From contig NZ_JTCM02000026.1 in NCBI RefSeq assembly GCF_000817785.2, positions 1 through 64,000 of the forward strand: a stretch of DNA of 64,000 bases. Reading direction: 5' to 3'. Below, one piece after another: positions 1-7,798 of the stretch (position 1 is its first letter; each line of letters begins with the position of its first letter). The notes below the pieces were generated by a model. That model was not told the DNA's origin. It saw only the letters and a program-made list of their open reading frames with translations, and searched no databases. Source of the DNA: Hassallia byssoidea VB512170 (GTDB taxonomy: Bacteria; Cyanobacteriota; Cyanobacteriia; Cyanobacteriales; Nostocaceae). The position numbers and the translations under genes are program-made.

Positions 1-116
1 TTATTAGGGGTTATGGCGGGAGTTATGAAATCACCTCATTAAACCTCTACACGGGCAAGGTTTCTGCAATCAGCACAGTTATTACACAGCTTTCTTTCGT
101 AGAAGGCTTCGAGTAA
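1..116 (+). CDS. C-terminal end of a phage-like structural protein (5' truncated by window edge)
   Basis: An open frame runs from the window edge to a TAA at 114-116 and codes for about 37 residues, ending in QLSFVEGFE. It is followed after 13 bases by the next gene on the same strand, so it is probably the first visible member of a phage-tail-like gene block. Too little is present to name the product. The assignment as phage-like rests on the short serine/threonine-rich proteins that follow, not on this fragment itself. Confidence 0.45.
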   Translation, partial: IRGYGGSYEITSLNLYTGKVSAISTVITQLSFVEGFE

Positions 117-129
117 ATTTACAAAAATT

Positions 130-441
130 ATGCCTTTATATAACCCATCTCAAGTTACGGTTACGCCCTCTACAAGCGGCACTGCAACCCCTACAAGTGT
201 TGCTGCTAGTACTACTTCGGTTTCTCTTCTAGCTGCAAACTTTGCCAGGAAGGGGACAACTATTTGGAATAATTCAACTGCTAATTTGTATGTTGAATTG
301 GGTGCGACTGCCACCACTTCTGCTTTTACTGCTAGGGTTGGGGCTGGTGGATATTATGAAATTCCATTTACTTATACTGGTGCTATTAGCGGTATTTGGG
401 ATGCGGCTAATGGTTCGGCGTTAGTAAGAGAGTTTACATAA
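130..441 (+). CDS. Small Ser/Thr/Ala-rich phage-like structural protein
   Basis: This gene encodes 103 residues. The first 30 are rich in Thr, Ser, Ala and Val, and the rest is a beta-rich segment with NNSTANLYVELG and GAGGYYEIPF stretches, a composition common in small tail or baseplate-associated proteins of cyanobacterial prophages. There is no signal peptide or membrane segment. Its stop codon overlaps the ATG of the next gene (TAATG), so the two are translationally coupled. I do not recognise a named family; the phage context is inferred from gene order, small gene size and tight spacing. Confidence 0.55.
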   Translation: MPLYNPSQVTVTPSTSGTATPTSVAASTTSVSLLAANFARKGTTIWNNSTANLYVELGATATTSAFTARVGAGGYYEIPFTYTGAISGIWDAANGSALVREFT

Positions 442-1001
442 TGCCTTTATTTAATGATATTCCAAATTCTTCATTAAATTTAATTCACCCTGGATATTTA
501 CCTAATAAGTATTACGCTTCTAGTGGTTTTTTTACTTCCTTTTCAGGAAGTACTCTTAATGTTGGATATATCTACTACAGCTATTTTTTAAATCCCTTTG
601 ATCAAAATTTTAGTAGTCTTGCATTTCACTTAAACACGGTTAATAGTAGTACTCAAAAAGTTAAGGTAGCCATTTATAAAATTACGAATGGGCTACCTTC
701 TACATTAGTCAAAGATTTTGGCGAAATTTCTTTTACTACTGCTGGGGTCAAAGAAACCTTTAATTCTTTTTTTCTCACTGCCGGATGGTACGCGATTGCA
801 CTAGCAACGAATGAATCATCAACTAGTTTTATATGTCCTGGTAACAACATTCCACATTTAATCGGATTTCCATCTGTAGCCGCCGGGAACTTTAATGGTT
901 ATAGAGTTGTTTCATCCTATTCATCTGCATATCCGAATGTCGCTATTACAAGTAATATCACTGCGGCGCAAAGTCCTCTCTTTTGGTTAAAAACTGCATA
1001 A
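441..1001 (+). CDS. Hypothetical beta-rich protein in phage-like block
   Basis: This gene encodes 186 residues, aromatic and Ser/Asn-rich, predicted to be mostly beta strand. The middle (VKVAIYKITNGLPSTLV, then a GWYAIALA stretch) resembles the jelly-roll type sandwich seen in receptor-binding or carbohydrate-binding tail modules, but no diagnostic motif is visible. Its start overlaps the stop of the upstream gene by one base, which supports one transcription unit with its neighbours. The AT content is higher than in the metabolic genes further right, compatible with acquired DNA. Function is unknown; a phage tail-fibre accessory protein is a guess from context. Confidence 0.55.
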   Translation: MPLFNDIPNSSLNLIHPGYLPNKYYASSGFFTSFSGSTLNVGYIYYSYFLNPFDQNFSSLAFHLNTVNSSTQKVKVAIYKITNGLPSTLVKDFGEISFTTAGVKETFNSFFLTAGWYAIALATNESSTSFICPGNNIPHLIGFPSVAAGNFNGYRVVSSYSSAYPNVAITSNITAAQSPLFWLKTA

Positions 1002-1013
1002 ATTAAAAAATAT

Positions 1014-1322
1014 ATGAAAAATAATCTTGATATTATTTTGGGAATTATAGCGTTGATTGGAATTATCTACCGGGTATTTCAAGTTGAAACTGCAATTTAC
1101 AATACGATTAAGGATTTAAAGGATACGGTCAATAATCGGATTGCTGCAAATGAGCTTAGTTTCGGTATGCATATGGCTGCTTATGCCGAGCGTAAAGAGC
1201 AAATTGATTATTTAATACACGCCCTTCAAGAGGAAATTGACCATAAGGCTAATCGGCTTTTGGGTGAAATTAAAGAACTCAAAGGAGAGCTAAAGTCAAA
1301 GCAAAAATCGGATGAGGGTTAA
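1014..1322 (+). CDS. Small membrane-anchored coiled-coil protein
   Basis: This gene encodes 102 residues. Residues 5-22 (NLDIILGIIALIGIIYRV) form one membrane segment, and the remainder is charged and helical with coiled-coil character (KDLKDTVNNRI, ALQEEIDHK, LLGEIKELKGELK). The layout is that of small membrane proteins in phage lysis or tail regions, but no holin family can be named. It begins 12 bases after the preceding stop and ends one base before a further small gene, so five genes here are packed head to tail. Confidence 0.55.
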   Translation: MKNNLDIILGIIALIGIIYRVFQVETAIYNTIKDLKDTVNNRIAANELSFGMHMAAYAERKEQIDYLIHALQEEIDHKANRLLGEIKELKGELKSKQKSDEG

Positions 1323-1323
1323 G

Positions 1324-1476
1324 ATGTTATCACGCATTACCGTCAGGTCTGTAGTTGTAATTATTCTGGTAATCGGTGCGCTGGTGTTAGCGATCGCAGA
1401 CCATAACTTCCGCCCTACCTTTGGAGACTTGGCGCTCAGTTGGTGTCGGCGGGTATTTGGCGCAACTACTGCCTGA
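1324..1476 (+). CDS. 50-residue membrane peptide, last gene of the phage-like block
   Basis: An ATG at 1324, one base after the stop of the previous gene, opens a 50-codon frame ending in TGA at 1474-1476. Residues 7-25 are a continuous hydrophobic segment (VVVIILVIGALVLAIA with flanking Arg), followed by a short polar tail containing two Arg and one Cys. Tight spacing and gene order make it likely to be real although it is short. It converges with the following minus-strand gene, leaving two bases between the stops. A holin-like or spanin-like role is possible but not shown by the sequence. Confidence 0.45.
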   Translation: MLSRITVRSVVVIILVIGALVLAIADHNFRPTFGDLALSWCRRVFGATTA

Positions 1477-1478
1477 GG

Positions 1479-1769
1479 CTAATAAGCGTGGGGATTCTTG
1501 CCATACTTTGCAGCTACACTGAGTAACATATGTTCTGTTAGTTCCATCAGCGACTTTTCGGCAAGTTCTAAGGCTCCCTGAGTCAGATCCACGGTGGAGA
1601 GGCTTGAGTTATAAGCTTCCAACTTGTCTTGGGTTGTTTTGATGGCGGTTGCAAACGAGTCAATTGTTACCCCATTGCCTAAGTCTAAGGTGGCACTGAT
1701 CGATTTCAAAGACGCAATCCGACGCTGTGCTCTATCAAGTACTTTAGACCCGCGTTTTGGACGTGACAT
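1479..1769 (-). CDS. Hypothetical helical protein
   Basis: This gene encodes 96 residues. It starts with a basic segment (MSRPKRGSKVLDRAQRR) followed by predicted helices (ATAIKTTQDKLEAYNSSLS, ALELAEKSLMELTEHML). There is no membrane segment, signal peptide or recognised domain. It is convergent with the phage-like block and has its own upstream repeat-rich region. Chaperone-like or DNA-associated roles are possible, but I do not recognise the family. Confidence 0.5.
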   Translation of the reverse strand: MSRPKRGSKVLDRAQRRIASLKSISATLDLGNGVTIDSFATAIKTTQDKLEAYNSSLSTVDLTQGALELAEKSLMELTEHMLLSVAAKYGKNPHAY

Positions 1770-1810
1770 AAATCACTTTCCTGTTATTAATAATGCGCCA
1801 GGATAAAAAC

Positions 1811-1965
1811 TGACCGAAGAGGCAGGGGAGCAGGGAGCAGGGAGCAGAGGAGAAAGATTGTAGGATTCCCCTGCAAAAAGGGATACAAGCCCCTATACAT
1901 TTATGTATGGGGTTCTCCCCCCTGCCCCCTGCCCCCTGCCCCTTGTCCTCTTTTTGACTTCTACC
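1811..1965. repeat. GC-skewed inverted repeat with heptamer runs
   Basis: The left arm (1811-1855) is a GAAGAGGCAGGGGAGCAGGG-type run of GGGAGCA units, and the right arm (1916-1965) is the complementary CCCCTGC run. The spacer can fold back. The same element begins with ACCGAAGAGGCAG, as does the larger copy at 4287-4473, so this is a dispersed cyanobacterial intergenic repeat and not unique sequence. Confidence 0.75.
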
Positions 1966-2088
1966 CTGAACTGTACAGCACTAGGATAAACAGAATTAAG
2001 GTTACTTGACACCCGCATTATTCAGTATATTTGTAATTATTTACTACAAAAATATCGAATGGCTTTATGTAAATTCTTGGTGGTTAAG

Positions 2089-2288
2089 CGAATTCAATCA
2101 ACGACTGCCCGAATTCAATCAACAACTGTCCGAATTCAGTAAACGACTGCCCGAATTCAATAAACGACTGCCCGAATTCAATAAACGACTGTCCGAATTC
2201 AGTAAACGGCTGCCCGAATTCAATAAACGACTGTCCGAATTCAGTAAACGACTGTCCGAATTCAGTAAACGACTGTCCGAATTCAATA
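2089..2288. repeat. 21-bp tandem repeat array (9 full copies plus a partial copy)
   Basis: A unit of the form CGAATTCARTAAACGACTGYC repeats every 21 bases from 2089, with copies starting at 2110, 2131, 2152 and so on to 2257, and a partial copy at 2278. Differences between copies are single bases. As 21 is a multiple of three, several frames stay open on both strands (for example a plus-strand EFNKRLP repeat), but the open frames are by-products of the periodicity. The array lies in an intergenic region. Confidence 0.85.
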
Positions 2289-2356
2289 GACCTCTTGCAC
2301 TCATTCCCTAACACCCCACCCCGCGTTTGCGCTCTTCAAATGCGGGGTGGGGTTGT
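2284..2356 (+). repeat. Dispersed repeat beginning CAATAGACCTCTTGCA with a GC-rich hairpin
   Basis: The segment starts with CAATAGACCTCTTGCA, also present at 60367, and a reverse variant occurs at 36073-36089. It continues into an ACCCCACCCCGC ... GCGGGGTGGGGTT palindrome. The copy at 60367-60492 is longer and more complete. It reads as a degenerate member of a miniature element family carrying a REP-like palindrome. Confidence 0.55.
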
Positions 2357-2443
2357 CAAGACTTGCAGCGACAAATGGCACAGAAGATATCTGATCTACT
2401 TTGATGTAATGCATCATTACTTGTTTAGTACTACCGCTGCTCT

Positions 2444-4117
2444 CTATTTGGAGACTGTGAATGCGTATAGCTTATTATTAAACGTGCCTTTGCCGTAGCG
2501 GCTGTAGCCGGAACCCCAATACACCGTACCATTAACCACCGCAGCACCTGCAACCACTGACCCCCCGCTGTTAAAACCCCAGAGAATTTTACCAGTCTTT
2601 GCCTCCAATGCATACATGTTATTCGCGCCTTGCCCTGATGCCATTGAGCCAGCATACACTACTCCATTCGCTACCGTCATTGGACCCTCATCCTTCGCAC
2701 CTGCTGGGTCCGCAGTTTGCCAGATAATCTTGCCAGTCGCTGCGTCGAGCGCACTCCATGACCCAGCTGTGGTAGTCTCACCCGAGGGTTGTAGCTTGTA
2801 CTCCTGGGATTGGGTGTTTACGATCGCGACATAAATTTGTTGACCATCCGTAGCCGAACCCCACTGGATTCCACCTGATGTGCCACCAGGACCAACGATT
2901 TGGCTCCAGACGATTTGCCCGCTATCCGGGTCAAGCGCCCAAAAGACACCACTTTTCTGCCCTGCGCCGATTAAGTCGCGCCGTTGTCCAGCATTTTTAA
3001 CAGTAAATAGCATTGGTGCTTGGGCGAAATCATAATCCTCTCCTTGGGGGTCAGGGCAATTCCGCGCAATGCCAAACTGGCAGGAAACAGTCCACGTATC
3101 GTAACCCTCCAGCTTATTCGACCACTTAATCGCGCCGGTATCGAGATCGAGTGCCATGATCGCGTCAACATGATTGTTGGGATCGAGGCATTGCGACTCA
3201 TCGCTGGGCGTTGGCGAAGAGAGATTGGCGATGCAATCTTTTGCCGTCTGGGGCACGTCGTTGTTATTGCCTGTTGCAATATATACCGAATTTCGCTTGG
3301 GGTCGATTGCTGGTGTACTGCCCCACACTGATGCGCCTGAGTAGCCACCCGGTAGACCACCGTTGTCCGGTACGGTGTAGGTCTTCCACAATATCTTTCC
3401 GGTGGTCAAATCGACTGATGCCATGCTGCCACGGAAGGTGCAGCATTCGTAATTTGGATTTACGAAAGCCTCTCCCTCCTCCAGTGAGGCAACCCCAACG
3501 TATACACGGTTGCCATAAATAGCTGGCGACTGAGTGATAATGGCGGTTGGATGAGAGTCAAGTTTTGTCTTCCAGATTAGCTTGCCCGTATCTTTGTTAA
3601 TTGCCATCAGGTAAGCACCTCCCTGGCTGCCGATAATCACTTTGTTCCCCTTGACCGCTGGGCTTGTGCGCGACATCGCTATTGGGATAGTTGAGTAAGG
3701 TGTGCCCGAGCTCGCTGGTGGGATACTTGGGTCATTAATGTAGTTGGCGATAGTATTTGACCAAATCTGGGCACCCGTCTGTGCATCGATCTTGAACAAG
3801 TTTCCAGCCCAGTCAGGCAGGTATACAGCTCCATCTACAACCGCCGGTGTCGCTGATATCTCACCACCTGTAGTAAAAACCCATTTGGGGGATAAGGAAG
3901 CTACGTTCTCTGGTTTGAGATATCTCTCAGTCGCTTGATTGCGGGTATTGTTTAAGTTCTGACCACCCAACTTCCACTCGCCACCTAACTTCCACTCGCC
4001 ATCCCACTTCCACTGACCATCATTAGCACGACTAGCAATCGTTGGCACGAGTAGTATCGATGCGATTGTAACAATTCCAACTGCTCGAAGGCAAAACGAA
4101 TAACTTTTAGTCACCAT
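2444..4117 (-). CDS. Secreted PQQ-type beta-propeller protein (quinoprotein dehydrogenase-like)
   Basis: The product is about 557 residues from the ATG at 4117; the frame is also open to a TTG at 4123, but the ATG is preferred. Residues 1-31 form a signal peptide. Then come repeated propeller blades with the tryptophan-docking pattern (DAQTGAQIWSNT, NKDTGKLIWKTKL, DLTTGKILWKTY, DAATGKIIWQT, EAKTGKILWGF). A CC pair (YECCTFRGS) resembles the vicinal disulphide of PQQ alcohol dehydrogenases, and STPAIDPKRNSVYIATGN is typical of the polyvinyl-alcohol dehydrogenase-like branch. There is no cytochrome c domain. Substrate and electron acceptor cannot be read. Near residues 36-53 there is a short internal repeat of GEWKLG units. 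It stands alone between repeat-rich intergenic regions. Confidence 0.8.
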   Translation of the reverse strand: MVTKSYSFCLRAVGIVTIASILLVPTIASRANDGQWKWDGEWKLGGEWKLGGQNLNNTRNQATERYLKPENVASLSPKWVFTTGGEISATPAVVDGAVYLPDWAGNLFKIDAQTGAQIWSNTIANYINDPSIPPASSGTPYSTIPIAMSRTSPAVKGNKVIIGSQGGAYLMAINKDTGKLIWKTKLDSHPTAIITQSPAIYGNRVYVGVASLEEGEAFVNPNYECCTFRGSMASVDLTTGKILWKTYTVPDNGGLPGGYSGASVWGSTPAIDPKRNSVYIATGNNNDVPQTAKDCIANLSSPTPSDESQCLDPNNHVDAIMALDLDTGAIKWSNKLEGYDTWTVSCQFGIARNCPDPQGEDYDFAQAPMLFTVKNAGQRRDLIGAGQKSGVFWALDPDSGQIVWSQIVGPGGTSGGIQWGSATDGQQIYVAIVNTQSQEYKLQPSGETTTAGSWSALDAATGKIIWQTADPAGAKDEGPMTVANGVVYAGSMASGQGANNMYALEAKTGKILWGFNSGGSVVAGAAVVNGTVYWGSGYSRYGKGTFNNKLYAFTVSK

Positions 4118-4286
4118 TACCAAATTCCACTACTACTACTAAAGACAATCTGTTATGGCTGTGTTGTAGTTTTGGTAAAAAAGCCATAATTGCTGATAGC
4201 CTACCATAAAGTAAGGGTGTGTTATGCCGTAAGAATCGCGCACCGTAATTTGTCAATTGTGCCCTACTCTGAGTAATAACACACCT

Positions 4287-4473
4287 GACCGAAGAGGCAG
4301 AGGGGAAGGGGGCAGGGAGCAGGGGGAGCAAGCCCTTCCCCTCTGCGTGGAGCGAAGCGGAACATGGGTCACAAGCCCCGTCCTTCCAGGACGCTTGACT
4401 GGGGAGGGGAAACATACGCCTCGTCCCAGTCTCTCCCCTGCCCCCTTCTCCCTGCTCCCCTGCCTCTTGAAGT
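4287..4473. repeat. Large GC-rich inverted repeat, same family as 1811-1965
   Basis: The left arm (about 4287-4325, beginning TGACCGAAGAGGCAG) and the right arm (about 4432-4473, ending CTGCCTCTTGAAGTGAC) are imperfect inverted complements built of GGGAGCA/GGGGGCA heptamers. The 100-base centre contains further short palindromic words (CTGCGTGGAGCGAAGCGGAA). The rest of the 4118-4543 intergenic region holds no other gene signal. Confidence 0.7.
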
Positions 4474-4543
4474 GACAATTTAATTTTCTACCTATCTCTG
4501 TAAGTTTGCGATAATATGGCGCTAACCTGAGAAATTTAGATTT

Positions 4544-5878
4544 ATGATCCAGGATTTTGCCTTTTTAAAGCGGATATACAATGCTTTTGACCCATTTCGC
4601 CCCTTACCCGCAGGAGATCCCGCTTACGTTGATTGTACAGAAGTGCGGGGAGAAGGTGACATATTAGTAGAAGTAGGTAGAGAGATTTTGTATTCAGACA
4701 GAATGACCTCTCAACTGTATGCAGGTCATCGCGGTGCTGGAAAATCTACAGAATTACTGCGTCTTCAGCAATATTTAGATGAGGAAGGTTGCTTTGTTGT
4801 TTATTTTCCCGCCGATGAACAAGATATTGATCCAGAAGATGCCCAATATACTGATATTCTTTTAGCTTGTACCCGTCATTTATTAGAAAAATTAAAAGAT
4901 ACCAATCCAGCTAGTTTGTTGAACTGGTTAAGCGATCGTTGGCAAGATTTAAAAGATTTGGCATTAACTGAAGTCTCTTTAGAAAGCTTAAGTATAGAAG
5001 GGCAGATTTCCCAATTTGCCAAATTAACAGCAAATTTACGAACAGAACCTACTCAACGCCAAAAAATTCGTGAGCGTGTCAATCCACATACAATTACTTT
5101 GATTACAGCTTTAAATGAGTTTATTCAAGATGCGAAAAATAATTTACCTTCAGGATATTCTCAACTTGTATTAATTGCTGATAACTTAGACCGGATTGTA
5201 CCTATACCTCAAGAAGATGGACGCAGCAATCACGACCAAATTTTTCTCGACCGTAGCGAACAACTCCAAGCTTTAGATTGCCATTTGCTTTACACAGTAC
5301 CTATTTCTTTGTTGTATTCTAATCGCGCTACAGACTTAGCTAATACTTATGGTAATACTCAGGTATTGCCGATGATTATGGTGCAAACGCCGGATAATCA
5401 ACCGTATCAGCGCGGTATTAATAAAGTTATAGAAATACTGCAAAAACGTCTGAGTTTGATAGATTATAGTAAATCTATCGTAGATATGTTTGAGCAGCGG
5501 GAAGCTTTAGAAAGACTATGCCTCATGAGTGGAGGTCATGTGCGAAATTTGTTATTATTAATGAAGGAGGCAATTAAAAATACTAACAGCCTGCCCATTC
5601 CTACCAGAGCCTTACAGCGTTCAATTAGCGAGTTGCGAAATACTTATCGAAATACTGTTTTTGCTAATGAATGGTCAGCTCTGGCAAATGTGTATCATTC
5701 TAAAGAAGTAGAAAACGATGCATTGTACCGAGGCTTATTATTTAATCGCTGTATTTTAGAATATCGTTATTTAAATGAAGACGGAGAAAGTCAAGTTTGG
5801 TATGATATTCATCCTCTGATTAAGGGAATTAAAGAATTTCAAGATACCTTTAATCGACTGTATCCATCAGAAAAATAA
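4544..5878 (+). CDS. P-loop ATPase (AAA/STAND-like), first gene of a two-gene module
   Basis: The product is 444 residues. The Walker A is AGHRGAGKST near residues 60-69, and LVLIADNLDRI near 209-219 is a Walker B-like strand with Asp followed by Asn-Leu-Asp. RATDLANTYGN around 265-275 lies where sensor and arginine-finger elements usually occur. The C-terminal third is helical and ends in a compact domain (YRGLLFNRCILEYRYL, VWYDIHPLIKGI) like a winged helix. There is no membrane segment. The following gene on the same strand encodes a degenerate NTPase domain plus TPRs; the two are separated by 249 bases of tandem repeat. Families with this layout in cyanobacteria are regulatory or conflict-associated, but the target is unknown. 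Confidence 0.75.
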   Translation: MIQDFAFLKRIYNAFDPFRPLPAGDPAYVDCTEVRGEGDILVEVGREILYSDRMTSQLYAGHRGAGKSTELLRLQQYLDEEGCFVVYFPADEQDIDPEDAQYTDILLACTRHLLEKLKDTNPASLLNWLSDRWQDLKDLALTEVSLESLSIEGQISQFAKLTANLRTEPTQRQKIRERVNPHTITLITALNEFIQDAKNNLPSGYSQLVLIADNLDRIVPIPQEDGRSNHDQIFLDRSEQLQALDCHLLYTVPISLLYSNRATDLANTYGNTQVLPMIMVQTPDNQPYQRGINKVIEILQKRLSLIDYSKSIVDMFEQREALERLCLMSGGHVRNLLLLMKEAIKNTNSLPIPTRALQRSISELRNTYRNTVFANEWSALANVYHSKEVENDALYRGLLFNRCILEYRYLNEDGESQVWYDIHPLIKGIKEFQDTFNRLYPSEK

Positions 5879-5949
5879 ATCACTGTGTCATTGGTTAATA
5901 TTAGCCAGTAGCGTGCGTTACGCCGAAGGCTAACGCACCAAAACATAAA

Positions 5950-6085
5950 GGCTGGTGCGTTACGCTCCGCGATAACACACCCTACATATACTAAAGGCTG
6001 GTGCGTTACGCTCCGCGATAACACACCTTACATATACTAAAGGCTGGTGCGTTACGCTCCGCGATAACACACCCTACACATACTG
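5950..6085. repeat. 46-bp direct repeat, three copies
   Basis: Copies start at 5950, 5996 and 6042 with exact 46-base spacing. Each reads GGCTGGTGCGTTACGCTCCG, then CGATAACACACC and ACATATACTAAA. A diverged inverted relative (GTGCGTTACGCCGAAGGCTAACGCACC) lies just upstream at about 5912-5938. The array occupies most of the gap between the ATPase and TPR genes. The words belong to the GGTGCGTTAC/GTAACACACC type common in Nostocales intergenic DNA. Confidence 0.85.
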
Positions 6086-6127
6086 CAAAGCAGTACGCAG
6101 GCTATTAGGTATTACACGGCTAAGATT

Positions 6128-7330
6128 ATGGCATTAGAACTGACAAAGTGGGATCAAGATTTACCATCACAAGGAGATGAAGAATATCAAGCCTTAGTCC
6201 GCACGCTGAATTTTACAGAAGGCTTTGGCTTATTATTTGTCCGTTGTTCTCCGGCTGAGGGTGAGCAGTTAATTGCCAAAATAAAAGAAGATATTACTAA
6301 TAAAAATATCGAAGTTATACGGCTGAAGCAAGCTGTTAATAATTTATATGAAATAATTGATAAATTAGATAATAAAAACAAGATAAATATTTTATTTATT
6401 ACAGGATTAGAGCATTCATTTTATGAATATGAAGAGTGCAAAAGCTATGCAGGTTGGGATAGCATAGATAGATATTCATATAGTTGGAAGGGTGTACCAC
6501 CTGTTTTAATTAACCTTAACCAACAGCGAGAACGGTTTAAGGAGAACTTTAATATCTGTTTTGTGTTCTTGCTACCGATATTTGCAATTAAATATTTTAT
6601 TCAACGTGCGCCAGATTTCTTTGATTGGCGTTCTGGGTTCTTTGAATTCCCTATAGATTCAGAAACTTTAGCACAAGAGTCATCACGCATAATCGAGGAT
6701 GGAGATTATCAAAAATATCTCACTCTAACACCAGAAGAAAGAACTCAACAAATAATAAAATATCAAGAATTAATAGCAGAAGACCATCAAGTACCTGAAC
6801 GTCAATATGATTTACTGATTAACCTGGGAAAATTGCAGTCTGCTGGACAAGATTATAAACAAGCGATCGCATCCTACGACAAAGCCTTAGAGATTAAACC
6901 TGATGAACACTACGCTTGGAACTTTCGGGGGTATGCGCTAGAGAATTTAGGACGCAATGAAGAAGCGATCGCATCCTATGACAAAGCTTTGGAATTTAAA
7001 CCTGATGACCACTACGCTTGGAACTTTCGGGGGATTGCGCTACGAGATTTAGGACGCTATGAAGAAGCGATCGCATCCTTCGATAAAGCACTCTCCATTA
7101 AACCTGATTACCACCAAGCTTGGAACAACCGGGGGTATGCGCTAGAGAAATTAGGACGCGATGAAGAAGCGCTCGCATCCTACGATCAAGCACTCTCCAT
7201 TAAACCTGATGACCACCAAGCTTGGTACAACCGGGGGTATGCGCTAGAGAAATTAGGACGCGATGAAGAAGCGATCAAATCATACTATAAAGCACTGCAA
7301 TTAAACCTGATTTCACTCGTAAGAGGTTAG
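6128..7330 (+). CDS. Degenerate NTPase domain with C-terminal TPR repeats
   Basis: The product is 400 residues. Residues 1-195 look like an AAA-type core that has lost its P-loop: LLFVRCSPAEGEQLIAKI occupies the Walker A position without GxxGxGK, and INILFITGLEHSF the Walker B position. Residues 220-385 contain five TPR units of the form YAWNFRGYALENLGRNEEAI followed by ASYDKALEIKPDD. The last unit ends abnormally: in the +1 frame the DNA after codon 386 would continue the consensus (IKPDFTRKRLE), so a one-base deletion has replaced the tail with LNLISLVRG. The partner ATPase is just upstream. A scaffold or regulator of that ATPase is an inference. Confidence 0.7.
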   Translation: MALELTKWDQDLPSQGDEEYQALVRTLNFTEGFGLLFVRCSPAEGEQLIAKIKEDITNKNIEVIRLKQAVNNLYEIIDKLDNKNKINILFITGLEHSFYEYEECKSYAGWDSIDRYSYSWKGVPPVLINLNQQRERFKENFNICFVFLLPIFAIKYFIQRAPDFFDWRSGFFEFPIDSETLAQESSRIIEDGDYQKYLTLTPEERTQQIIKYQELIAEDHQVPERQYDLLINLGKLQSAGQDYKQAIASYDKALEIKPDEHYAWNFRGYALENLGRNEEAIASYDKALEFKPDDHYAWNFRGIALRDLGRYEEAIASFDKALSIKPDYHQAWNNRGYALEKLGRDEEALASYDQALSIKPDDHQAWYNRGYALEKLGRDEEAIKSYYKALQLNLISLVRG

Positions 7331-7376
7331 AGTGATTGCACATTTGTCAAGAGGGTGCAGGAAAAGGGGACATAAT

Positions 7377-7441
7377 AGTGATGCGATCGCCTTTATCAAA
7401 CTTAATTATTGTGGCAATTCCAGCACCTTCACCGAAAATTT
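7377..7441 (-). pseudogene. Relic of an RTX-protein C-terminal segment
   Basis: Read on the minus strand this stretch translates to IFGEGAGIATIIKFDKGDRI, nearly the same as residues 1244-1261 of the RTX exoprotein encoded downstream (ILGEGAGVATIIKFDEGD). Homology covers about 60 bases and ends abruptly on both sides, so this is a leftover of a duplicated or deleted RTX gene. The HIP1 octamer here (7384-7391) is intact, whereas the corresponding site in the full gene carries a 24-base insertion. Confidence 0.75.
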
Positions 7442-7522
7442 TGCCTGCTGTGTGTGGATTGCCGATCTGACCATAAAAGCGAACGCTTACAATAAAGTTG
7501 ATCCTAATTCCCCCAAAAATTC

Positions 7523-7798
7523 ATGCAAATCGTTCTACCACCTGAAGTAGAAGTCCTGGTGCAACGCCAACTCAGTAGCGGTAAGTATCAGAATGCCATC
7601 GAAGTTATTCTTGCAGGCATAAAACTCCTAGAACAGCAAGAAGACATCTATCAAGGACGACTGCAAAACCTGCAACAAGAAGCACGCATTGGGTGGGAAG
7701 CGTCGCAGCGGGGTGAAGTTGTTGATAGAGTGACTGCAATGGCTCAAATTCGCGCCAATGTGCGATCGCGCTACAGTTATAATTCTCCGAATCACTGA
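7523..7798 (+). CDS. ParD/CopG-like antitoxin, no toxin gene beside it
   Basis: The product is 91 residues. The N-terminal MQIVLPPEVEVLVQRQLSSGKYQNAIEVILAGIKLLEQQE is a ribbon-helix-helix of the ParD type, with the usual GKYxNAxEVI motif and following helix. The C-terminal part is a charged extension (QRGEVVDRVTAMAQIRANV) that in ParD proteins binds the ParE toxin. No ParE frame follows within the next 120 bases, which instead hold a GC-rich palindrome, so the toxin has been lost or the antitoxin is orphan. It probably represses its own promoter, as the family does. Confidence 0.75.
   Translation: MQIVLPPEVEVLVQRQLSSGKYQNAIEVILAGIKLLEQQEDIYQGRLQNLQQEARIGWEASQRGEVVDRVTAMAQIRANVRSRYSYNSPNH

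Noticed and set aside
2006-2314. Open frames on both strands over the 21-bp repeat array (EFNKRLP and LLNSDSR type repeats)
   Set aside because: All are generated by a 21-base period free of stops; several frames are equally open, and there is no start signal or non-repeat domain.
2444-4117. PQQ-dependent alcohol dehydrogenase with named substrate
   Set aside because: The propeller pattern is clear, but the metal-ligand and catalytic Asp residues cannot be assigned with confidence by eye.
7332-7550. 72-codon frame after the TPR gene
   Set aside because: It overlaps the RTX relic on the other strand and the start of the ParD-like gene; no domain.
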